Shown one piece after another: positions 1 through 9,157 of a DNA stretch of 64,000 bases. Source of the stretch: Fusarium oxysporum f. sp. lycopersici 4287 (lineage: Eukaryota; Ascomycota; Sordariomycetes; Hypocreales; Nectriaceae); NCBI RefSeq assembly GCF_000149955.1, contig NC_030995.1, positions 868,001 to 932,000 on the forward strand, written 5' to 3'. Each line of letters begins with the position of its first letter. The stretch's first letter is position 1. Below the pieces are notes generated by a model that was given only the letters and a program-made list of their open reading frames with translations, was not told where the DNA came from and ran no database searches. A program made the translations under genes and the position numbers.

Positions 1-1
1 T

Positions 2-301
2 GTTAGTGCTGCTGCTCCAGATGCCGAGCGCCTTATCTTCGCGCTTGTGCGGAGGAACATGCCCGAGCGTGCGCGTGCTGCCGAAGCTCTCATGGCTGAG
101 GTATCTGAGGCTTGCACTGCTGCGGTAGCTGAGGTGTTCAAGGTGCCCGGGGCAGAGGCCGAGCAAAAGAATGATGCTGAGCCAACCTGGCAGGCTACAG
201 GAGGTGAAGCTGTGCTGCAGGACTTTGTGATGGGACAGGGCAAGAAGTTGGAGCCTCCGATTGTTAAGGGGGTTAAGAAACTTACGCTTTTAGGCTCATG
301 A
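2..301 (+). CDS. C-terminal part of an unknown protein (5' end outside window)
   Basis: The reading frame is open from the first bases of the window to a TGA at 299-301, so about 99 C-terminal residues are visible and the start lies to the left. The visible part is rich in Ala and Glu and looks helical in its first 45 residues (repeated Glu/Ala/Arg with hydrophobic spacing), followed by a Gly/Lys-rich tail ending in a short hydrophobic stretch. No domain is recognised. An internal Met at 47 could be read as a start, but the frame extends upstream of it without a stop and with similar composition, so a truncated gene is more likely. It converges with the bud6 gene, about 520 nt between stop codons. 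Function unknown. Confidence 0.55.
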   Translation, partial: VSAAAPDAERLIFALVRRNMPERARAAEALMAEVSEACTAAVAEVFKVPGAEAEQKNDAEPTWQATGGEAVLQDFVMGQGKKLEPPIVKGVKKLTLLGS

Positions 302-821
302 TGATAGATTTATGTCAAAAGTTATGTTTAGACGATCAAATACAATCAAGCAGTAAAATAGGAATATGCTCATATCGTAATATTGTGCCTCGATTTAGTT
401 AAGGGCATTAATTCTAGGCCAATCTTCGTTAGCATGTCACAAGTCTAGAATCAAACCCAGTAAAAAAGCAAGACTTTTACGGAATTTCGATCTCATAAAA
501 TGTAGTTGATGAAGTGAGAGAAACAAATCCCATTCGCCTCCGCTATGTCAAAATCCCAACTAAAAACTACCGAGCAAAAAGGCTAACTAAGTACGAGAAT
601 ATCGAAAAAAGGGGGTAAGAAAATGCTGGCTTAGAGAGCCTTTGCCTCCTATATCCGTCCGTCCTTCCTAAGTCCATAACCATATTCCGTACTGACATAT
701 CGCGTTCAAACAATCTCGCATAAGGCGTTTCCTCTTCCCAGGCATCATCTCCATAAACAAAGTGGAACCGGTCTAGGCACATCAAGATATGTATACTCGA
801 TCATATAACCAATGTGACTGA
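302..821. other. Intergenic, between convergent gene ends
   Basis: AT-rich spacer between the stop of the left-edge gene and the stop of bud6. It should hold both 3' UTRs. Short ORFs here have no supporting features and nothing else stands out. Confidence 0.5.
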
Positions 822-3800
822 CTAAGCGCCATTTGGCTGATCAGGTTGCTTATCGTCGTCATCCTTTGGTGGCGGTGGTGGAGGCTGGTTTGCCTCAGCT
901 TCTGCATCTGCCTGAGCCTGAGCTTGCCGGGCCTCGTCTTCTTCGAGCTCCCTGAGAAATGCCGCATCCTCGTCTTCCAAATCAGCTTCAGCGTCCGCTC
1001 CCTCCTCGCCGATGGGGTTCTCAGGAATGATGCCGTTCTGACGCTGCCAAACCTCTCGTCGAATGCGGTCGTCCTTGGCTTTCCGCGCGCGCTCGACCTC
1101 CTCAAACCCGCCTGACTTCTTCAGCTTGCCGTCCGCAACAAAATTGGTGATTTCTCGGTGCAGTGGGTTGACCTGGCGCGTTGCTAGCTCCTTTTGCCGT
1201 AGCTTCTCCGCACGTTCGATAGCTTCCAGTCGATCCTCGTGGTTAGGTTGTAAAGCTCTCACTTCACCAAGAACACCTTCCTTTGCGGCGCTTTGATCGG
1301 CACTGTTGCCGAGGTTGATAAGGCCCTTGGAGAACTGGCGGGCGCTTCCAGCACTTGCACCAGTGCCGTTGTCCTTCATTTGCTCCTTGGTAGCCTGCTC
1401 CACGAGAGTGAACGTTTCTGAGGCCTTCTCCAGATCGTCCCGCAGATCGACCAAAAGATCCTCCATAAGGCGAAGCTCGTCCCGCCCTTGGCACACGTCC
1501 TCTAACTCCTTCTCCCAAATCTTGGTCCAAATAGGTTTCTCCTGAGTCATGTACTCTTCCATTCTCTTCAGTTCCTTGGTCAATGTTGCGATATCCTTTC
1601 CAACAGAATCCAATTGTCGCGGCAGTGGTCGGACACCGCGGTGCACCACATCCTTTCGCAGATCCTCAATAAGGTCCTGGAGGTCGTCCACCTTACCAAC
1701 CAACCCGATCAGAGTCGCTGTTGAGTTGCTTACGTCCGCTGGTAACATATGAGTAACCAGCGTCGCCTTCGATGTCGGGAATGGCAGCTTTGGCTGTAGC
1801 GACCTTGACATTGGCAGCTTTGGCGCGGATGGTGGCCATTGAGTCTTGGATATCGGCCTGGAAATTAGAGTAAGTCTGTCGCATAATGGCCAGATCTCGT
1901 CGTAAGGTCTTCAGTTCTCCGAGATGACTACTATCCAGCTTCCTTCCAGAGCTAAACTGTGTCTTAGTCCCGTCAGACGAGTGAGAAGTTGATGGGGGTG
2001 ATAGTGCCAGTCGAGCCATTTCGTTGGCAGCCTCTTGTTGTCGGTCTGAAACTCGTTGAAGAGCAGCTCCTTGATCCGTCACTGTCTGTTTGACATCCCG
2101 AACAATTTCGGTCAAGGATGCAATTCCGTCATCGATATGTTTCTTGACTTCGTCCAGAGCCTCAACATTGAGCACCAGAACAGTTCGGTCTTTCACATCC
2201 GCGAGGTCTTCCAATTCGTGTCGTACACCAGAAACCGGATCTTGAATGTAGATTTCAGGAAGATCTGCACCGTTATGTTGTGTATTCCAGGAAAACTTCT
2301 CGATAAATGCAAGTTGAAGCCGTCCGATGGTAAGTTCGGCGCGTCCCTCCGGCAGAACAAACTTCTTTACCTTGGACTTGTACTGGAGGAACAAGGTCAG
2401 ATCCTTTGTGGGAGTAGGAGGGGGCGAATCTTGGAAGTAAGAGGTCTCGGCAGGTTTTTGCTGTGGTGTTGGGGCAACTTCAGGTTCAACCTTTGGCTTC
2501 TCAACCTTCGGTGTCTCTGGTGCATCAGCGCTGAAGAACATAGGATCAGTGGGAGGTCCACTGAGTGTTGCGCTAGCAGCATATGCCTCATCGGGTGTTT
2601 GCACTGTTGGAGGATCTGATTTTGCGGGTAATTCTGCTAATGAAGATTCCTCGGAAACACTGTCTGGTATCCTGACGGGAGAGTCTTCGGCAGGAGCTGT
2701 AGTTCGCAGAGACTGGCTGGAGGTATTACGGTTGTGGCGTATAGACTGTCGACCTTGAACTGCGCGCAGTGATTCTCGAACTTCCTTTCTTCCTCGGTTT
2801 GGCACAGGTGAATTCTGCGGCGGAAGAATCGGTACACCATTAGCACCTCCCAGATGCTTGGATATTTGATACTGAGAATATCTGCGTGAAGCTCGTCTTT
2901 CCAGGTCTCCACCCTTCTGCAGAGCTGCCAGGGCACTCGAGGTATTGTCGGGCGGAGGTGGTGGAGGCGGAGGGAACGAATCGATATTTAGCTCCCCTCC
3001 AGGTGGTCCAGGAGGTGCTGGAGGTCCAGTAGGAATACTACTTTCGCCCTCTGGATAAGGTGGAACAACTGGCATACTTTGCATCGTGTTGCTAGAAAGG
3101 GAAGACTGCTCTGATATGGCGGAAGCTCGAGAAGATTCTCGCTGGGCATTAAAGCGACGTGGGGACTGGTTGGTACTGCCACCCGACTGACGCAAAGAAT
3201 CAGTCGGTTGCGAATCAGGCTGGAAACCATTCTCTAGACCTTCTTCTAACATATTGGTGAGTCCGCTGTTGCCGCTTCCAACGGTACTGACGCTGGTTGC
3301 CCTGTCGGGAGGTGCATGGCCGTCACGGTCCCGAGCTTGCTTCTGGCGGAGCTTCTGTTGTTTGCGCTTTAGGCCGTGTAACAGATTAATAATGATGTCC
3401 CGGATCCTAGGCAAATATTTCTCCAAACTCTCGGCACTCGCCTCTTGGCTCAATGTCGCTTCGAGAATATGTCGCAGCAGATCGGGCACGTTTCCTAAAT
3501 CAGATGTGTCAACGTGGATGGCCGTGAATGCGCGACACGCCATATTGAATTCATAACCCAAGCGCACGTAAACGTCAGACACTTGGCTATCGGTAGCTTG
3601 TCCGCGCGACCATTGGGTCAAGGTCTCGAGAAGCTGTTTTGTTGCGACAAGGAGGTGTGTGACGCTCTTTTCGATCTGCGATAGAGGCATATTGGAACCG
3701 CTGCCGGAACCCTGAGAGATCATGGAGCGTCAGCATCTTGCTTTGCAATTGGGCATGGACGTGGGGCAGGGCTCAGCAGGGGCACAGTCTTGCCCACGCT

Positions 3801-4000
3801 GAGCATTATGATATACTCACTTCACGGTTCATCCTTCGAGACCCAGTCGATTGTACAGATCTCGCTGAGGCGCTCGAGGCTCGAGCCTGGAGCGCCGGTG
3901 AAATGGATCGAACAGGAACATTTGGTGGTGGCCCTGGCTCAGCGCCAGGCGAGCGACGATGGGCAAAGGCGCGTTGGGAACCGGATGACGGAGCTTGCAT
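822..4000 (-). CDS. bud6: Bud6/Aip3-type actin-interacting polarity protein, reading frame broken near 1700
   Basis: Bud6/Aip3 binds actin and formins and helps nucleate actin cables at sites of polarised growth; in filamentous fungi it belongs to the hyphal-tip polarisome. Exon 1 is 4000-3821 (60 residues, Ser/Pro/Arg-rich). An intron 3712-3820 (GTGAGT donor, GCTGAC branch, CTCTCAG acceptor) leads to exon 2 from 3711. The Aip3 N-terminal domain follows at once (SQIEKSVTHLLVATKQLLETL), then a long low-complexity Ser/Pro stretch with poly-Pro runs, then the conserved coiled-coil C-terminal region with VDDLQDL, RKDVVHRGVRP and IWEKELEDVCQGRDELRLME, and an acidic, Gln/Ala-rich, poly-Pro tail to the TAG at 822. 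The first frame stops at 1693 while the family signature continues in another frame from about 1704. No intron of normal size restores it; removal of one base in GGTTGGTTGG (1696-1705) does. Either a sequencing or assembly error or a real frameshift. Expected length about 1000 residues. Confidence 0.85.
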
Positions 4001-5235
4001 GACGGACGATGTATGCTCGGATGTATGTATCTAAGTCGCGACGATATATTCGTTGTCGGTGACGGTCCAGGGAGTGAATAAGAAGCGGGAGCCTCCGTCG
4101 ACGAGCAGGTGGCTTAAGAGATTAAGCTCGGTGGAAGTGCTTAATCTACGGATTTTGGGTGCCTTCGAGGGGCAAGAGGCATCATCAAAACGAGCGGCAG
4201 GCAAAGCGGATCGCAAATTCGATTGTCGTAGTACGAAAAAGGGCGTCGCAAAAAAAGATCGAGGCAGGCGATGTACCTGGTGAGAGTGCGGCTGACGTTG
4301 GGAGAGAGGATTGAATTGTGGGAGGATAGTCGAACACTGTAGAGGGTGGATGGATGGATTGAATGAATGATGATGGTGGACAGTAGGTAGTGGATGAAGG
4401 TTCCGTATGGGCTCTAGCGGGTACCAGATACAGCACGACATCAGTGATTCGACAGCTGAAAATAGGTACCAAGACCAGTGCCCAACCTTACCTGACCTTG
4501 GTCCAGATGGAGATGACCCTTGTATAAGCACGTGCCACTTCCCATGGCGTTTATTCTGCAACCTAGGAACTGAGAGCATGAGATCCAATTCTGGGGGACG
4601 GGGAGCCTATGAACCAACAGTTTTTATGATCATGGGGCTTTATTAGCGATAAGGCTTGGATACAGCCGTTTCAACATTCTTCAGAAACCGTTGTCATAAT
4701 GCACTAAAACTGTCATTCGGAATGCTGCTAGCCAATCCAATCACATACCATTCATTGTAATTAGAGGTTGCCCGCATAAATGTTCATGAACCCGGCACAA
4801 ATTGTGCTAATGCATAATGCAAACAATCTACTCGAGTTACACTATCTTATAATGATATCATGGAGAGAATCGGCGCAAACTATGCCAAGTCGTTTCATAG
4901 TTGGTTCAATATATCCCGCGGTACGGGCTGTCGGCTAGGGAACGGCTTTACCGCTACCACGCCTTGGCCAGCCACTTCATGGATCTGGGGTTAATAAACT
5001 TGGCTATTGTTTCGAGAAACTGTTTCGTTGGGACAAGGAGGTTCTTGATGAGTATTTTATTGCGGTCAATAATACGTTCAACGAACGATATGGTATCCCA
5101 AGTTCCTATCCTTAACGAATGGTGCTGTCCAAGCAATAAGTTCTCTTGTAATATCATCAACGCCGGTACGCCATAGTCATTATCCATTCGTGTATCTCGC
5201 TGTTGCCTTATTTCATTACTATTTGTATCTCTCTC
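4001..5235. other. Bud6 upstream region with Bud6-like relic
   Basis: Holds the bud6 5' leader and promoter (minus strand) and the 3' end of the membrane-protein gene to the right. It contains GGAT/GAAT/GATG short-period repeats near 4345-4380. No complete gene is seen. The segment about 4950-5100 resembles the start of the bud6 coding region and is listed separately. Confidence 0.5.
4940..5110 (-). pseudogene. Degenerate fragment resembling the Bud6 N-terminal domain
   Basis: On the minus strand the translation around 5060-4990 reads LIKNLLVPTKQFLETIAKF, which matches the Bud6 N-terminal segment VTHLLVATKQLLETLTQW of the intact neighbour at 3620-3670. The DNA match is also visible: ACCTCCTTGTC, CAAC, AAACAG and TTCTCGA appear in the same order with the same spacing. 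Several differences are C-to-T or G-to-A relative to bud6. Similarity fades quickly on both sides, and the open frame (4954-5187) ends shortly after, so it looks like a partial duplicate in decay. It could be an exon of a divergent Bud6-like gene that I fail to assemble. Confidence 0.45.
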
Positions 5236-7400
5236 TCATGCTTCCTCTCCGAGCAGGGCGAATTGGTCGCCAGACACGGTACTAATGTCGAGCTGGGAGA
5301 ACCCCTTGCCCTTTCTTCCACTGATGAGATGTGGTGGGATCGATCCTCTTCCGTGGTCAACTGTCACGTCTTTGCCCTTGAATTCTTGTGAACCCGAAAT
5401 GGAGTTTGCAAAGAACATGCCCTCCCAAGAATTAGGATAGTAGAGCTCAATTTTGCCGCTGACTGACTTGTGTTTGGAGTGAAGAACCGAAAGCACGGGT
5501 CTGGCCATGCTGATTTCAGCAAGCTCAGATCCTTCCGGGAGAACAATGTATGGATCGCTACCATCTGTCGGATCATAGGGCTTGACGGGAGGAATCGTTT
5601 CGCCGATGGTAGCAAGGCTCGTCCACAGGGGCTCCAGAATCGTCACATGCGTATCGCCACTCTTTGTGTCCGTGATGACTGTTGGCTTCGCCTTTTCGTT
5701 TATAGTCAACAAACTCGAGTCCAGCACTGGCCAGATTTGCAGCTTCATATCACCAGACTGCGATTTGAAAGACGCTAGTGAGCTCGCGGCGACATCGGCC
5801 GTGATATCTCCAGATGCCGTGATGATATCAACTGTGTAGTCGCGTGGTGGGAACTCGCGATCTGGGCGAGCAGCCTTCTGAGCACTAGTGAGAGGCTCAT
5901 CAATCTTGACCGTGCCTGAAGCAGAGCGCACACGAAACTCAGCAGGTCGAACATTCTGAGGGTTCACTGGCTTCGGTCCAATGTTGGTGATGATATCGCC
6001 TGAGGCCGTTTCGATGTCGAGGAGGTCGTAAAGGGGATACCATCCCTTGACATCGCCGCTGGCTGTATGAATGCGGATTTCGCGGGATGAGAGAGTGTAA
6101 GGAACAACTTCCTTGCCCTTGATCGTTTTGATGCCAGGCGAAGTGATATCACCGCTGGCGCTTCGTATGTTGACCCCATTCTGGACTCCCAGAACGACCC
6201 CCTCTTTGAGGTTGACGTCAAGCTGCTGAGTCTCAATGTTAAGATGGTCAAGGATAGTCTCACGATGAGCCGAGACCGTGATACGTATTTGGATGCAAGG
6301 AGCCTTGTCAGACGAGCTCCAGTCGACTCTGCGTGGCACCTTGATCTCAAAGACCTGGGTTGTCTTGTTGAAGTCGGCCTTAACCCTGAGATTGTCGTGG
6401 TTGGAGATAACCTGCAGCTCGATACTAGCAGGCGAGGAATCCTCTACAGGCCGAAGAATAACTTCACCAGAGACATGGGTGCTCCATCCTTTAAGGTCAT
6501 TGGACTTGACCATTCTTTGTATAATGCTAAGGTTGCGGTCAGATTGGATATCGATTTCCTCAATGAAATGGGCGGAGTGTTGAGGCTTTTCAAGGCAAGT
6601 TCGCGAAGGATTCCAGTCGAAGTCATCGCCGTCGTCGGCAGGTGGTGCAACGGGATCATTATCCTCGACTGGTTTTGAGTGTGACTAGCAGTTATTTTAG
6701 TCCAGATATCGTACTATATCAACATAAGACTTACGCCGTGGTTAGACTGCATAGTAAAGCTGCTGAAGATCATAAAAACGACAGAGAAAATGAGAAGCGA
6801 AGCAAGGACTGTCTTGACTTTCTTCCTGATGTTGAAGTTTGAGACAGAGTCTTTAAATTGTTGCCAACGTGATGGTTGTTGAGCTGAGTTGTAGGGGCTG
6901 CTCATAGACTCTGGAGCATGGTTGATCAAAGGTCTATTCTCCTCAGGCCGACCCATTGTAGCTGTAGAAGCAAAGGTTTGATAGTTATTCACTGTAGTTG
7001 GCGGCGAAGTTGTCGTAGGTGAGGGCGAGTAAGCAGGTGGTGCGTCAACTGGATGAGCAAACAGAGGAGAAGCTCTTGGAGGAGAACGTGGCGTCGATGC
7101 GATGGGGTTCTCCGAGCCACTCGCGTTCTCGTGTGACGAGGCAGTGCTTTCAGGGTTGCGTCCAGCAGAGCCTCCGGTATTTAACAACCTCCTCTCCCTC
7201 TCTGCTTCTTGAATCTTTGCATCGCGACTCAACTGAGTTGGGTCCTCGACAAGCACATTTGGAACATGAGGTACGTTTTGTCCAGAGCGAGATGACGACG
7301 ACTCAGACGACGCGTGGAAGTAACCGTCTGTTGGCGAGAGGGCATCAGGTTCATCGTCAGAGTCGGCGGAATAGAGATTGTCAGAGTAAGGAGCAGGCAT
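5236..7400 (-). CDS. Single-pass membrane protein with repetitive SGD-rich (DUF4097-like) extracytoplasmic domain
   Basis: Two exons, 7400-6735 and 6684-5236, joined in phase 0 across a 50-nt intron (GTAAGT donor, CTAAA-like branch, CTAG acceptor); 704 residues. Residues 1-190 are disordered, rich in Ser, Pro and Asp, and contain a PPAY motif (121-124), the type of site bound by WW-domain ubiquitin ligases. One membrane span is at about 196-215, preceded by RKKVK, which predicts a cytoplasmic N terminus. The remainder carries about ten repeats around SASGD/TASGD/SQSGD/SISGS spaced 20-40 residues apart, the pattern of right-handed beta-helix DUF4097 or adhesin-like domains. No enzyme motif is seen. 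The ATG at 7400 is the first in frame after the 5' region. Role unknown; a cell-surface or vacuolar membrane protein is an inference. Confidence 0.8.
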
Positions 7401-8613
7401 TTTGTCCTTGTCTCGTTATTGGCGTACAGTATGTTTGTGGGCGTGGGGCGTGTAAGACGGTGCAATTGATCCAGACGCACGTCAAATACCCCTTTTTACT
7501 GAAGTAAGAAGGAGATTAAGGTGATGCGTACGTGGCACTCTTCACAAGAGGAATCTGAGCGTGCTCACGCCGTGTATCACTAGATTATTGAGGTGAAGAA
7601 TGCCAGACGAGATGAGAGAAAGATGAAGTTGAGCTGCGGCGCGGATGAAAAAAAAGAGGGGAACGGGTCTTGCTTACAGCACCTCTCTTTTTGTTTCCTA
7701 CAATCAGCCTATGGCCATGGTTCTAGACTGAATATTCCTGCTCGGTTACGTTGCTTGGTTGCGATGCTTCTGATCATGTAACGACTTTGGCCGATCACAC
7801 TATTGCTCTTTGGGGGCGAGCGTTGAATGTGCATATGAAGCGGCGTAATACTGCAAAATGTCCGATCAAGCCATCCATTTATCATGTTTTCCAACTTATA
7901 AGCCATGGTATGTTCAATGCTTCCTTACTTGGCTATACGGTATTTTCAATATCATGAGTTATATTATCTCTACCCCAGGTCTCTCTTTTCTTTATATTTC
8001 TTCTTTCTCCTCCGATTCAAGTTCTCTTCAGAATCTTCCGTTCCCTCGTCTTATCTTCCGTCTCCCACCAGAGCAAGGATCCTCTATCACTTTACAAAAG
8101 TTCCCCCAACCTTCACAACCCCGCAGTCCTCTTTCGACCCTTGCCAACTGCCATTCCTGTGCAAGCTCAATTCATAGTTACAATGTTGCGTAAGCCCTGC
8201 AGCAAAGGCCGCGAGTTCTTGACATGCGGCTGACGACAACCTGTGACTGTGGAAGATAAAAGAACGAGTCAAGATCGCGAAATGACGTTTGATGATCGAG
8301 AATAATCAGCAAGATACGTGATAGGGCTGATTGATAACGACTACTTCTTGGCCAAGCTACCCCAGCCGAGCTTGGATCTGCAGTGCGGTAATAAGCTTCT
8401 TTTGTGAGCTGCCAAAGCAATTATGAGCTTGGTGGGCAGCTTCGTCTGGACCTCCTTTCATTCTTAAGTCTAGAACACATTCACTCCAGCAGTGAGCTTC
8501 ACACCTCAAGCTTCCACCGTGCCTTCATAATTATTACCTTCTCATGGCTGTTATTGCAGTCCAACGAGTCCTAGGGTTACCCAGGGCAGCCCCTCCTGTA
8601 TGAACCATTCCGC

Positions 8614-8641
8614 CGGAGCCGGCCCCACATCTCCGGCTCCG
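8614..8641. promoter_or_regulatory. 9-bp inverted repeat CGGAGCCGG-N10-CCGGCTCCG
   Basis: CGGAGCCGG at 8614-8622 is followed after 10 nt by its perfect reverse complement at 8633-8641. CGG triplets in inverted orientation at fixed spacing are the classic operator form of Zn2Cys6 fungal regulators, though a transcript hairpin is equally possible. The same core CCGGAGCCGG recurs at 48842-48851. Confidence 0.4.
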
Positions 8642-9054
8642 ATTCCGTGTCCGAAATGGGCATGCTCGATCTCGGATGTTTTCCAGGACCTCTCACAGCT
8701 AGCCCACCGCCTTTCTCAATTCAACAATTTCATAGATGGCGAGTCAGAGTAACTTTCATTATCGTTTCGAACCTAGTCAAGGAAACTGATGGATTCATCA
8801 CGAGACCTCATCTTCTTGTAACCACTTCTATCTTGAACAGAAATGTCCACCCAATTCTAACCACTGACTCCCAGCACCTCCGAAAATGAGAAACATGCAG
8901 TGTCAGCCGAATCATCGCCTCGTCTTCTGACGATGGCTGCTGGCCACTTTCTTCTGATATATCAATCCCTTCAACGCCAGAATATTTCCCCATCGTAACG
9001 CAATGCCATCCAATCGCTAGATCCTCGCTTTCCAGAATGTTGATGTGAAATTTG

Positions 9055-9074
9055 CGTGCGTGCGTGCGTGTGTA
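9055..9074. repeat. TGCG/TGTG microsatellite
   Basis: Four to five tandem TGCG units running into TGTG in the 3' flank of the carrier gene. Simple repeat. Confidence 0.7.
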
Positions 9075-9157
9075 TAGTAAATGTTAATTGTGAAACAGGG
9101 GAGGATCCCTGTAGTTTTTTGTGTTTGGCCCTTTTATCTCATCGCTAGTTGAGGCTT

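Larger units (their letters stand above)
7401..9157. other. Intergenic region with pyrimidine-rich tract and CCGG inverted repeat
   Basis: Upstream region of the gene at 5236-7400 and 3' flank of the carrier gene to the right. Between about 7975 and 8130 the plus strand is strongly CT-rich, as in fungal promoters, but no convincing plus-strand gene follows. A 9-bp inverted repeat lies at 8614-8641. A short TGCG/TGTG microsatellite lies at about 9055-9073. Confidence 0.5.

Noticed and set aside
1719..1734. A 16-nt GTAAGC...CAACAG stretch that would restore the bud6 frame if spliced
   Set aside because: Far below the minimum intron size in fungi and it would remove part of a conserved segment, so it is not called an intron.
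4031..4588. 185-codon minus-strand open frame upstream of bud6
   Set aside because: Low-complexity translation from GGAT/GAAT repeats; probably bud6 leader.
8183..8420. Short plus-strand gene after the CT-rich tract at 8 kb
   Set aside because: The candidate ATG at 8183 leads to a stop after 16 codons and no intron combination gave a sensible protein.
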